Source: a bacterium (GTDB lineage Bacteria; Patescibacteria; Gracilibacteria; 1-14-2-50-48-13). Taken from it: 9,396 bases of DNA. Of the stretch, positions 1 through 7,059 are shown one piece after another. The first letter of the stretch is position 1, and each line of letters opens with the position of its first letter. Both the position numbers and the translations under genes were made by a program. The DNA lies in the NCBI GenBank assembly GCA_030430105.1, contig JAUIFW010000037.1, positions 1 through 9,396 on the forward strand. The letters are read 5' to 3'. The notes beneath the pieces were generated by a model that was not told the DNA's origin, did no database searches, and worked only from the letters and a program-made list of their open reading frames with translations.

Positions 1-1737
1 AATCCAAAGGCGGTGCTCGGAGCGATAAGTAATGCGAAAAATGAGCTTATCCCACATCAGGAGTACACCGGAGATGGTGCCTTTGGGAAGCTTGTGCAAG
101 AACTCTACCCTATCTATCAGCGAGCGCTGCATAGTGCAGGGGCATTAGATTTCGATGATATTATAATGAAGATGGTGGAGCTATTTCAGCAGCATCCACA
201 GATTCTTGAACGCTATCAGGAGCAGTTTCAGTATATTTGCGTTGATGAGTATCAGGATACCAATCAGGCGCAGTATACCTTGGTACAGATGCTTGCAGAA
301 AAGTACAAGAACCTCTGCGTTATTGGTGATGATTGGCAGTCAATTTACTCGTGGCGAGGAGCCAATATCCAAAATATTCTCAACTTTGAGCGCGACTACC
401 CTGGGGCAAAGGTCATCAAGCTTGAGCAGAATTACAGGTCGACCAAAACCATTGTGGAAGCAGCCAATGCTGTCGTGAAGCAAAACGAGCGGCGTACAGA
501 TAAGGAGCTGTGGTCAGCCAAGGAGTCTGAGGAAAAGATTACCGTGATCGAGGGGTACAATGAGCGCGATGAGGTGGAAAAAATCATCGAAAAGATCCTT
601 GGACATATGCGTGACCTGGGAAAGAGATACAAGGATTTTGTGTTGCTCTATCGCACCAACGCACAGTCTCGTGTGCTAGAAGAAGGTATGATGCGCCACG
701 GTATTCCCTACAAGATAGTAGGAGGCGTGAAATTCTACGAGCGAAAAGAGGTGAAGGATATGCTTGCCTATCTTCGGCTGATTATGAATCCCAGAGACAA
801 TGTGAGCTTCGCGCGGATCGTCAACGTGCCTTCACGTAAAATTGGCGCAAAGAGTTTGCAGGTGCTCCAGGAGGCTGCGCTTAAGGACGGGTTGAGCATG
901 TACGAAGTGATCCCTTCTGCAGTGGAGCAGCCAGGACTTACGCCAGGGGCAAAGACTGCCCTTTCCCGCTTTTATATGCTCATAGAGGAGCTACGCAGTG
1001 CCAATAAGGAGTTTGCAGCCAGTGGTGTTATGAAGCATGTGATCAAAATGACAGGATATGACAAGTACCTCCTCGATGGTACCAATGAGGGGGAGGAGCG
1101 ATTTGCCAATGTGGAGGAGTTGATCTCTGTAGCATCCAAGTATGATGGGCTTGAGGCGGGATTGTCTCTAGCGACATTTCTTGAGGAGGTTGCACTCGTC
1201 TCTGAGGTGGATCAACTAAGCGAGACGGACGATTCCGTTACGCTCATGACACTACATGCGTCAAAGGGGTTGGAATACGACTATGTCTTTATCACTGGTA
1301 TGGAGGATGGGCTCTTCCCTTCTTCGCGCTCCCAGATGGATCCGAAGGACCTTGAGGAAGAGCGGCGGTTGATGTACGTGGGAATGACCAGAGCGAAGGA
1401 AAAACTGTATCTCACACGGGCGCAAAACCGCCTGCTTTATGGCTCATTCACCCAGGCTATGCCCTCTAGGTTCCTAGATGAGGTTCCAGATGAGCATATG
1501 GAAGGACATGCAGAGCGAACCAGGTTTGCCAACCTTGTAGACTCAGCCTTTGAAGAGGATGAGGTGCGCTATGTGGAGGAGAATATGTACGACGTGGGAG
1601 ATACCGTGGAACACCAGAGCTGGGGGCCAGGCACTATCCTCAAGGTGGAGGGAGATATCCTCACAGTAAAATTCCAAAACGCGCGCTTTGGTACGAAAAA
1701 AATCGCCGCAAATATCGCGCCAATCCGTAGAGTATAA
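1..1737 (+). CDS. uvrD: UvrD/PcrA-type superfamily 1 DNA helicase, 5' truncated
   Basis: ATP-dependent 3'-5' DNA helicase of the UvrD/PcrA/Rep family, which acts in nucleotide excision repair and replication-fork rescue in the cytoplasm. The frame is open from base 1 (first residues NPKA), so the Walker A motif and N-terminus lie upstream; about 578 codons remain. Visible motifs in order: DFDDII (about 151-168), motif II VDEYQDTN (241-264), motif III GDDWQSIYSWRGA (325-363), motif IV LEQNYRST (421-444), motif V TLHASKGLEYDYVF (1249-1290), and motif VI EEERRLMYVGMTRAKEKLYL (1354-1413). The last ~50 residues (VGDTVEHQSWGPGTILKVEG onward) match the Tudor-like C-terminal domain that in PcrA/UvrD binds RNA polymerase, suggesting a transcription-coupled role. 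Motif III has Trp where Asp is common; HelD-type helicases carry a similar variant. The gene ends with TAA, 27 bp from the stop of the convergent lipoprotein gene. Family is certain; UvrD versus PcrA naming is conventional. Confidence 0.96.
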   Translation, partial: NPKAVLGAISNAKNELIPHQEYTGDGAFGKLVQELYPIYQRALHSAGALDFDDIIMKMVELFQQHPQILERYQEQFQYICVDEYQDTNQAQYTLVQMLAEKYKNLCVIGDDWQSIYSWRGANIQNILNFERDYPGAKVIKLEQNYRSTKTIVEAANAVVKQNERRTDKELWSAKESEEKITVIEGYNERDEVEKIIEKILGHMRDLGKRYKDFVLLYRTNAQSRVLEEGMMRHGIPYKIVGGVKFYERKEVKDMLAYLRLIMNPRDNVSFARIVNVPSRKIGAKSLQVLQEAALKDGLSMYEVIPSAVEQPGLTPGAKTALSRFYMLIEELRSANKEFAASGVMKHVIKMTGYDKYLLDGTNEGEERFANVEELISVASKYDGLEAGLSLATFLEEVALVSEVDQLSETDDSVTLMTLHASKGLEYDYVFITGMEDGLFPSSRSQMDPKDLEEERRLMYVGMTRAKEKLYLTRAQNRLLYGSFTQAMPSRFLDEVPDEHMEGHAERTRFANLVDSAFEEDEVRYVEENMYDVGDTVEHQSWGPGTILKVEGDILTVKFQNARFGTKKIAANIAPIRRV

Positions 1738-1752
1738 GGTTCTTTTCCCCAG

Positions 1753-1796
1753 GTCGCTCTCCGTCTACCCTGCAATATACACCTGAGAGCGGTTTT
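1753..1796 (+). terminator. Possible weak terminator after uvrD
   Basis: CGCTCTC (1755-1761) pairs with GAGAGCG (1785-1791), followed by a short run of four T. The loop is 23 nt and the T-run is poor, so this is only a candidate. It spans the end of the convergent lipoprotein gene, where a terminator for uvrD would be expected because its stop is only 27 bp away. No better hairpin was seen between the two genes. Confidence 0.25.
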
Positions 1797-2628
1797 GGAT
1801 ATGCACCTGAGGCTTGCCATCCACGATGCGCACCAAGCCAGAAACATCTACCGCAGAGCCTACGTAGAGATCAAATTGACGCTCCAGAAAGGTTAAATTG
1901 ATATGACTGATCGGAAGTGGAAGTACCACTGCTACATTGGATGTACTCCGATAATCCGCCTCAGAGTTCCAAAACATAGCATTGGCTGTGCGGCCAGTGC
2001 TGGCTATTTGCATGCGAAGCGTGACATATTCCCCTTCCCGCTCAGCGATCTCACTAGGAGTCACCACGGGAAATGGAGGTGAGTACTGGGTGGGAGCTTC
2101 GTTGGCTACCCATACTCCAGAACCTGCTTCCCCGGCCTCAGCCTCCACTTGTTTGAGATAATCATGGTAGGTATAGGAGTATTCTTCACTGACCATACCA
2201 AGTCCAGCCCGAATAATCTCCCCATTGAGCAGATGAAGCTGGTTGGTAAAGAGATACACAGCATCCACCCGCTCCAAAGCTGGCTCAGTCTTTATACAAT
2301 ACGCCTCTTCAGCAATCCTCTCATACACATCACTTCCAAAGTTCTGGCCTTCCCCATTTGAAATTTGTAATCTGTCATCTGATTTTTGACCATTTTGGAT
2401 GGAATCGTTGGAAAACGATTCCACTCCAAGTAGTTGGTATTCCCTTCCATCCTTCGTCAAAAACCTCTCCCCATCTACCCAGCTCCCAAACTCAATTTGC
2501 TGGCATGGAGAGAGCGTAAGTGCAGGGCTACTCGAAACAGCCACCGCTTCGGAGGTGGGTGCTCGCTTTACTGTGCTGCAGCTACTTAGGAGGAGAATCC
2601 CGAGAATCAAGGAGGTACATCGCTTCAT
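1765..2628 (-). CDS. Lipoprotein with degenerate SNase-like domain and OB-fold-like tail
   Basis: Predicted 287-aa secreted lipoprotein. The chosen start (2628) puts a textbook type II signal at the N-terminus: MKRCTSLILG, hydrophobic core, lipobox LLSSC with Cys17. An upstream ATG at 2703 would add 25 charged residues and bury the signal; the ATG at 2664 overlaps a possible -10. No Shine-Dalgarno site is visible. Residues ~45-164 resemble the staphylococcal nuclease (thermonuclease) fold: YQLLGVES at the first active-site strand, FGSDVYERI, then NGEIIRAGLG and the closing helix ending EAEAGEAGSGVW. The usual catalytic residues seem lost: Gln replaces the first Arg, no TPE follows, and no DxYGR is present, so it is probably not an active nuclease. 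Residues ~178-285 look like an OB fold (YVGSAVDVSGLVRIVDGKPQ). Residues 69-92 are encoded by a hairpin and a dispersed-repeat arm. It diverges from the transpeptidase gene. Ligand unknown; nucleic acid or cell-wall binding is speculation. Confidence 0.82.
   Translation of the reverse strand: MKRCTSLILGILLLSSCSTVKRAPTSEAVAVSSSPALTLSPCQQIEFGSWVDGERFLTKDGREYQLLGVESFSNDSIQNGQKSDDRLQISNGEGQNFGSDVYERIAEEAYCIKTEPALERVDAVYLFTNQLHLLNGEIIRAGLGMVSEEYSYTYHDYLKQVEAEAGEAGSGVWVANEAPTQYSPPFPVVTPSEIAEREGEYVTLRMQIASTGRTANAMFWNSEADYRSTSNVAVVLPLPISHINLTFLERQFDLYVGSAVDVSGLVRIVDGKPQVHIQNRSQVYIAG
2355..2390. repeat. Dispersed repeat arm inside the lipoprotein gene
   Basis: This 36-nt stretch matches 6415-6450 at 29 of 36 positions, and 25 of 27 over 2355-2381, including an identical 13-mer AATCTGTCATCTG. 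It lies within the lipoprotein coding sequence and encodes residues 80-92 (GQKSDDRLQISNG, minus strand). The length and low-complexity TTTG/TGTCA style suggest a small dispersed element rather than shared coding ancestry. Confidence 0.7.
2400..2423. repeat. Perfect 10-bp inverted repeat inside the lipoprotein gene
   Basis: TGGAATCGTT (2400-2409) and AACGATTCCA (2414-2423) are exact reverse complements with a 4-nt GGAA loop. No T-run follows on either strand, so it is not an intrinsic terminator. It sits 9 bp from the dispersed repeat arm and encodes residues 69-77 (VESFSNDSI), where the SNase family normally has an active-site loop. Confidence 0.7.
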
Positions 2629-2663
2629 TTTTGGAGGTCTGCGAAGTAAAAACCTACGCCCCA

Positions 2664-2691
2664 TGTTTACATGGACGCGTGTCTCTGTAAA
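2664..2691 (-). promoter_or_regulatory. Possible overlapping divergent promoter of the lipoprotein gene
   Basis: On the minus strand TTTACA (2691-2686), a 16-bp spacer and TAAACA (2669-2664) form a mirror image of the plus-strand promoter. The -10 match is weak (3/6). If used, the transcript would start near 2657 and leave a ~28-nt leader before the ATG at 2628, which fits the lipoprotein start chosen here. Confidence 0.3.
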
Positions 2692-2693
2692 GT
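2666..2693 (+). promoter_or_regulatory. Promoter of the transpeptidase gene
   Basis: TTTACA (2666-2671), a 16-bp spacer and TAAAGT (2688-2693) match -35 and -10 elements at about 5/6 and 4/6. Transcription would begin near 2700, giving a leader of about 18 nt with no Shine-Dalgarno site before the ATG at 2718. Confidence 0.55.
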
Positions 2694-2717
2694 AGAGAGG
2701 CATTATTTCCCCGTTTC

Positions 2718-5183
2718 ATGAGCTACGCACGTACACCAAAACAAGGGCTTCCGAGAATCACTGTTGTGGCAGGGTTTCTTGCGCTCTTTGGCCTCGCTAT
2801 TATTACGCGGCTTGCGTACTTGCAGATGGTTAGGCATGAGGAGTTCAAAGCCTTTGCGGAAAGCCAGCAGGTGACCACCAATATCAATCCTGCGCAGCGT
2901 GGCACCATCTACATGAAGGCGAATAAAACGGGTGAGCCAGCTGTACTGGCGGAAAACCTTACACTCTACCAGCTGTATGTGGATCCAAATCCTTATAATG
3001 ATAAGGATTTTGATGATCAGATTGATCGCGAGTATATAGCAAATGAGTTAGCTCCCCTACTCTTCCTTCATTTCTGCGGAGATTCTACGCTTGCCACTGA
3101 CAGCATGGACTCTTGTGAGGATCAGGTGAAAGAGTTCGCAGGTACGACGAGGCTGCAGGCTCTGACTAGTAGAGCTGTATCAACTGAAGATGATACAGAA
3201 GGTGAAGGAGATGAAACAGAAGTTGCGATAGGTACATCACTCGACGATATCGTGCTTTCAGAGGACGCGATGAAGGAGCTCATTCGGCAAACCATCCTCG
3301 ATAAGATTGCTGAGCGGGAGGTGGTGTTTGTGCCACTTAAGTACACGAATGACCCTTCGGAGCTTGAAATGGCGAAGGAAAAGCTCGCGGGACTACCAGG
3401 TATAGTCGTTGGAGAAGGAGTAATCTATGGAAATCCAAAGAATGTACGACACGTAAGTAGTGGAAAACTGGGTGAGGAGTATGAGGTGATCGAGGAGTTC
3501 TTGAATATCTCCATGGATGAGCTAAATACGATGCTCACAAGAAGGCTTTCCAGATATGCCTTCCTAGTTCGGCGCGTTACACCTGAGATGAAGGCGTTGA
3601 TTGAGGATCTCAAGCAACGAGAGCGAAAGTGTCCGCAGCTCTACCATAATCCAGAGACGGTAGAGGGGCTCATAGATGCCTCAGAGGAGGTATGTCAGCG
3701 CCTCAATACCACGGAGAAAGGGCGGCATGTAAAGAATTTCTTTTCTGTGGCGCTTCGTGATGAGAATTGGCGAAGTTACCCAGAGGAGACTATTGCTGCT
3801 CAGGTAGCAGGATTTCTAAATTTCGAAAAGCAAGGTAACTATGGTGTGGAAGAAGAGTACGATACCCTTCTCAAGGGTGAGGATGGAAGTATCACACTTG
3901 AAAGTGACCCCATGGGGCGACTCATCGCAAGTAACCTCAAGGCGGATCAGATCCAAGAGCGAAGAGATGGTGTAGATTTGTACCTAACGATTGATCGTAC
4001 GGTGCAGCGCTTTGTAGAGGAGCGACTTCGGCAAAAGGTTGTGGATACGCGTGCAAATTCTGGAGTGGCAATTGTGATGGACCCATACACGGGAGACGTG
4101 GTGGCCATGGCGCAGTACCCTACCTACAATCCTAATTTCTATCAGGAATCCTACCAAATGAAGGAGACCTACATGGATCCAGGAAAAGGACGTCCTATGT
4201 TTATTCGAAACGAAGATGGCGAGCTAATCAATGTGCCAGAGTATGACAGAGGAAGTATCAGCCCAGGGACAAAGAAGTATGTGTACGAAAATCTCGTTGG
4301 TCCAGGAGCCTTCATGAACCTCGCTGTCCAGCAGCCCTACGAGCCAGGATCAATTTTTAAGCCACTTATTGTAGCTGCAGGTATCGATGCAAACGAGATC
4401 ACGCCAGATACCATGTATCACGATCGAGGAGAGCTGAAGGTAGATGAATTTACGATTCGAAACGTATCGGATAAGTGTCTTGGGTACCACGATATGGTCA
4501 ACGTACTCAACTACTCGTGTAATATAGGAATGAGCTTTATTGCACAAAAAATGGGTAAGGCCCTTTTGCATAAGTACATCATCGACTTTGGTTTCAACGA
4601 GAAGTCGGATATTGAGCTGCCGAATGAGGCAAAGGGACTCGTCTACCCCTTCGAGGAATGGTCCAATGCACGTCTCTTCAATGCTGCCTTTGGACAAGGT
4701 CTGACAACAACGCCAATCCAATTGGCCCAGGCTTACAGTGTCTTGGCAAACGGAGGAATTCTCATCAATCCACGTATTGTCGATAAGATTCAGTATGGTC
4801 CAGAGGGACGTATAGAGGAAACCCCTATCAAGACGCAGTATCGCGTGATAGCGAAGGAAACCGCAGATACACTTTCTGCGATGTTGACACAGGTTGTGGA
4901 GAAAGGTGGATCCAAGAATGCAAAGGTTGAGGGCTACTATGTAGGAGGAAAAACAGGAACAGCCCAGATCGCATCAAGCCGTGGAGGATATGAAGATGAT
5001 CCTGTAGGATCGACCATAGGATCCTTTGCTGGGTATCTCCCCTCTGATAATCCAAGGTATGTCATCATCACAAAGATCGAGCGACCACGTACGACCAAGT
5101 GGGCCGATCAAAGTGCAGCTCCCCTCTTCCAGGAGATTGCGGAGTTCTTGGTGAAGTACTACAACATACCGCCGAATAGATAA
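2718..5183 (+). CDS. ftsI: FtsI/PBP2-family penicillin-binding transpeptidase
   Basis: Monofunctional class B penicillin-binding protein that cross-links peptidoglycan outside the membrane, most likely at the septum. A short cytoplasmic tail is followed by one membrane anchor (about residues 14-36) and RGTIYMKANKTGEP, the start of the pedestal domain. Transpeptidase motifs: S545-I-F-K548 within YEPGSIFKPL (catalytic serine), S600-C-N602, and K745-T-G747 within GGKTGTAQ; the catalytic triad is complete. KTGTAQ and GYLPSDNPRYVI resemble FtsI/SpoVD more than MrdA, but the choice is not firm. At 821 aa it is well over the usual ~550-650. Extra length lies in the pedestal, which includes an acidic run at 156-168, and in a ~58-residue insert (474-533) before the SxxK serine. 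Cys120, 133, 305 and 326 lie in the pedestal and could form disulfides. No PASTA domain follows. The gene has its own promoter and no Shine-Dalgarno site; prfB follows after 53 bp with a separate -10. Confidence 0.95.
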   Translation: MSYARTPKQGLPRITVVAGFLALFGLAIITRLAYLQMVRHEEFKAFAESQQVTTNINPAQRGTIYMKANKTGEPAVLAENLTLYQLYVDPNPYNDKDFDDQIDREYIANELAPLLFLHFCGDSTLATDSMDSCEDQVKEFAGTTRLQALTSRAVSTEDDTEGEGDETEVAIGTSLDDIVLSEDAMKELIRQTILDKIAEREVVFVPLKYTNDPSELEMAKEKLAGLPGIVVGEGVIYGNPKNVRHVSSGKLGEEYEVIEEFLNISMDELNTMLTRRLSRYAFLVRRVTPEMKALIEDLKQRERKCPQLYHNPETVEGLIDASEEVCQRLNTTEKGRHVKNFFSVALRDENWRSYPEETIAAQVAGFLNFEKQGNYGVEEEYDTLLKGEDGSITLESDPMGRLIASNLKADQIQERRDGVDLYLTIDRTVQRFVEERLRQKVVDTRANSGVAIVMDPYTGDVVAMAQYPTYNPNFYQESYQMKETYMDPGKGRPMFIRNEDGELINVPEYDRGSISPGTKKYVYENLVGPGAFMNLAVQQPYEPGSIFKPLIVAAGIDANEITPDTMYHDRGELKVDEFTIRNVSDKCLGYHDMVNVLNYSCNIGMSFIAQKMGKALLHKYIIDFGFNEKSDIELPNEAKGLVYPFEEWSNARLFNAAFGQGLTTTPIQLAQAYSVLANGGILINPRIVDKIQYGPEGRIEETPIKTQYRVIAKETADTLSAMLTQVVEKGGSKNAKVEGYYVGGKTGTAQIASSRGGYEDDPVGSTIGSFAGYLPSDNPRYVIITKIERPRTTKWADQSAAPLFQEIAEFLVKYYNIPPNR

Positions 5184-5196
5184 ATCTTGGGCGCTG

Positions 5197-5205
5197 TGGT
5201 ACAAT
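5197..5205 (+). promoter_or_regulatory. Extended -10 promoter of prfB
   Basis: TGGTACAAT is an extended -10 (TGn plus TACAAT at 5200-5205, 5/6). No good -35 sits 16-18 bp upstream, as is usual for extended -10 promoters. The start would fall near 5212, giving a ~25-nt leader without a Shine-Dalgarno site before the GTG at 5237. Confidence 0.5.
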
Positions 5206-5236
5206 ACTTCCACATACATACTTATTCTCTGCTCCT

Positions 5237-6340
5237 GTGGAAAAACATCTCCTAAAAGAAAAACTCGATCTTCTGGAAACAAATATAGCCAAGGCTGTGG
5301 AGCAGCTAGAGCTGCCGAAGATGAAGAGTGAGGTTGAGGCGCTTGAGGCGGAGATGAGTCAGCCTGGGTTCTGGGATGATCAGGAGACAGCGCAAAAAGT
5401 GGTGGCAAGGCTCAAGGTTCAAAAGGATCTGTATGAAACATGGAGCACCATAGAGTCTGACGCAAAAAACCTTGCGGAGCTTTTTGAAGAGATAGATAGC
5501 AAGGAATATCCAAGTTTCGTAGAGGAAATCGAGCTTGTTGAAAATGAGTTTGAAAAGGCTTCTTTCGTCCTCTATTTCAGCGGTGAATATGACAAAAATG
5601 GTGTGATTTTCACTATCAAGGCCGGCGCAGGAGGAGATGATGCAGAGGATTTCGCAGGAATGCTTCTTCGCATGTATACCATGTATTTCGAGAAGCAAGG
5701 GTTCAAGGCTTCTGTACACGAACACTCTCCCGGGGCCGGGGCTGAAGGGATCAAAAAAGCAGTTCTTGAGGTAGAAGGGCCCTATTGTTATGGAAATCTA
5801 AAGGGAGAAAAGGGAGTGCATCGATTGGTGCGCCTCTCCCCTTTCAAGTCCTCGGACAGTCGCCAGACCTCCTTTGCCTCAGTAGATGTCATGCCCCTCA
5901 TGGACGACATGGATAAAAGTGAAATAGAAGTCAAGGAGGAAGATCTCCGCGTGGACACGTATCGCTCATCGGGTTCCGGTGGCCAGAAGGTCAACAAAAC
6001 CGATTCAGCAGTACGAATCACTCATATCCCCTCAGGAATCGTCGTAAGCTGCCAAGTGGAGCGTTCGCAGCATGCCAACAGGGATAGGGCCATGAAGGTC
6101 CTCAAAAACAAGCTCTGGCAGGAAAAACAGGAGGAATTGGCCAAGGAGCGCAAGGAGCTACAAGGAGAAATGGTTAGTGTAGATTGGGGAAAGCAAATCC
6201 GGTCCTACGTACTCCACCCTTACAAGATGGTAAAAGATCACCGCACAGACGTAGAAGTAAGTCAGGTGGAACAGGTGCTTGATGGGTACTTGGAGCCGTT
6301 TATTGAGGCGGAAGTACAACTATACAAAGGTAAAAAATAG
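5237..6340 (+). CDS. prfB: Peptide chain release factor 2 (RF2)
   Basis: Class I release factor that reads UAA and UGA in the ribosomal A site and triggers peptide release. The 367-aa length is normal. An N-terminal helical region (1-~110) leads into the core: GAGGDDAEDFAGML (130-143), the codon-recognition motif S201-P202-F203 within VRLSPFKSSDSRQTSF, and the universal G248-G249-Q250 within YRSSGSGGQKVNKTDSAVR. SPF rather than PxT separates RF2 from RF1. The start is GTG, since no ATG lies near the conserved N-terminus and the upstream sequence is promoter. The reading frame is continuous: the in-frame UGA and +1 frameshift site that autoregulate prfB in E. coli and many other bacteria are absent, so that feedback is not used here. 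The stop is TAG, which RF2 does not read, and it lies inside the terminator stem. Its presence argues that UGA is a stop codon in this organism. Confidence 0.97.
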   Translation: MEKHLLKEKLDLLETNIAKAVEQLELPKMKSEVEALEAEMSQPGFWDDQETAQKVVARLKVQKDLYETWSTIESDAKNLAELFEEIDSKEYPSFVEEIELVENEFEKASFVLYFSGEYDKNGVIFTIKAGAGGDDAEDFAGMLLRMYTMYFEKQGFKASVHEHSPGAGAEGIKKAVLEVEGPYCYGNLKGEKGVHRLVRLSPFKSSDSRQTSFASVDVMPLMDDMDKSEIEVKEEDLRVDTYRSSGSGGQKVNKTDSAVRITHIPSGIVVSCQVERSQHANRDRAMKVLKNKLWQEKQEELAKERKELQGEMVSVDWGKQIRSYVLHPYKMVKDHRTDVEVSQVEQVLDGYLEPFIEAEVQLYKGKK

Positions 6341-6360
6341 ACGCCCTGCGTCTATTTTTT
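6332..6360. terminator. Intrinsic terminator of prfB, likely bidirectional
   Basis: A perfect 13-bp stem, AAAAAATAGACGC (6332-6344) with GCGTCTATTTTTT (6348-6360), closes a 3-nt CCT loop. The T-run (6355-6360) forms the 3' side of the stem and the A-run the 5' side, so it would also work on the minus strand. The prfB stop codon TAG (6338-6340) is part of the stem. Confidence 0.9.
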
Positions 6361-6364
6361 AGCA

Positions 6365-6447
6365 AAATGACAAATAACAAATGTCAGATAGCAAATAGCA
6401 AAGGCTTTCTTTGACATTTGATATTTGAAATCTGTCATCTGTAATTT
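6365..6447. repeat. 83-nt imperfect palindromic repeat element
   Basis: The arms 6365-6403 and 6409-6447 are reverse complements at 30 of 39 positions around a 5-nt centre (GCTTT). Several mismatches become G-U pairs in a minus-strand transcript. The arms are made of short TTTG/TGTCA-like units. The right arm is related to 2355-2390 inside the lipoprotein gene. No open reading frame of note lies within. The shape recalls REP or MITE-like elements; no target-site duplication was recognised. Confidence 0.65.
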
Positions 6448-6469
6448 GGGCGGAAACGCCACAAGAGGC

Positions 6470-6497
6470 TTGAAATAACAATAAAATGTAGTAATAT
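6470..6497 (+). promoter_or_regulatory. Promoter of def
   Basis: TTGAAA (6470-6475), a 16-bp spacer and TAATAT (6492-6497) give a fair promoter. The start near 6504 leaves a ~26-nt leader with no Shine-Dalgarno site before the ATG at 6530. It follows directly after the palindromic element and the prfB terminator. Confidence 0.5.
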
Positions 6498-6529
6498 CAA
6501 AGAAGTATACGCTAAGCTGTAGTAAGCCC

Positions 6530-7036
6530 ATGATCGTTCCGATCCAAACCGGCACAGACAATGAGATCCTTCGGAAGAAGTCCACCAAGGTGGAGAAAAT
6601 CACCAAGGATATCAAAAAGCTTGTAAAAGACCTACAGGAGACCCTGGAGGCTTCTGGTAATGGCATTGGGTTGGCTGCGCCTCAGATTGGTGTGCACAAG
6701 CGCGTAATACTCATTTCTCTCTTCGACAAGAAGGAGCGAGTGGAAAAGGTGCTGGTCATGATTAATCCTGAGATTACCAAGTACTCGTTCGAGACAGTGG
6801 TGATGGAGGAAGGTTGCCTCTCTATCCCCGATAAGTATGAAAAAGTCGAGCGGCCTGAGTCGATCGAGGTGAAATACATGGATATTAAAGGCAAGGAGCA
6901 TACGCTTCATATGGATGGTATACACGCCCGTGAGGTAATGCATGAGACGGATCATTTGGATGGGATCCTCTTTACGGATCTTATCAAAAACAAGAAGGGT
7001 TCTTCTATCATTTCTAGAGTTCCAGGGGCTATCTAG
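6530..7036 (+). CDS. def: Peptide deformylase
   Basis: Metalloenzyme that removes the formyl group from the N-terminal methionine of new proteins at the ribosome exit. The 168-aa length is typical. All three family motifs are present: motif I G45-IGLAAPQ-52, motif II E94-GCLSIP-100, and motif III H138-ETDHL-143. Metal ligands are Cys96, His138 and His142, and Glu139 is the catalytic base, so the enzyme should be active. Two positions in motif III are unusual: Met137 where Gln is common (QHExDH), and Thr140 where a hydrophobic residue is usual. The N-terminus MIVPIQTGTDNEILRKKS aligns with the family start, which supports the ATG at 6530. The gene has its own promoter after the prfB terminator. 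It ends with TAG, and the rnpB -35 lies 23 bp downstream with no clear terminator between, so read-through into rnpB is likely. Confidence 0.97.
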   Translation: MIVPIQTGTDNEILRKKSTKVEKITKDIKKLVKDLQETLEASGNGIGLAAPQIGVHKRVILISLFDKKERVEKVLVMINPEITKYSFETVVMEEGCLSIPDKYEKVERPESIEVKYMDIKGKEHTLHMDGIHAREVMHETDHLDGILFTDLIKNKKGSSIISRVPGAI

Positions 7037-7059
7037 GCCGGCCGAGAGGTATCTAGCCC

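Noticed and set aside
2606..2614. AAGGAGGT on the plus strand
   Set aside because: It is antisense within the lipoprotein gene and no plus-strand gene starts after it.
1765..2703. Longer lipoprotein form starting at 2703
   Set aside because: The extra 25 residues are basic and would place the signal peptide internally; the lipobox fits a start at 2628.
5240..5320. Search for the RF2 frameshift site (CTT TGA C)
   Set aside because: No in-frame TGA or slippery site occurs near the expected codon; the frame is continuous from GTG.
4974..5408. 144-codon open frame on the minus strand
   Set aside because: Antisense to ftsI and prfB, Pro/Ser-rich shadow composition, no promoter or start signal.
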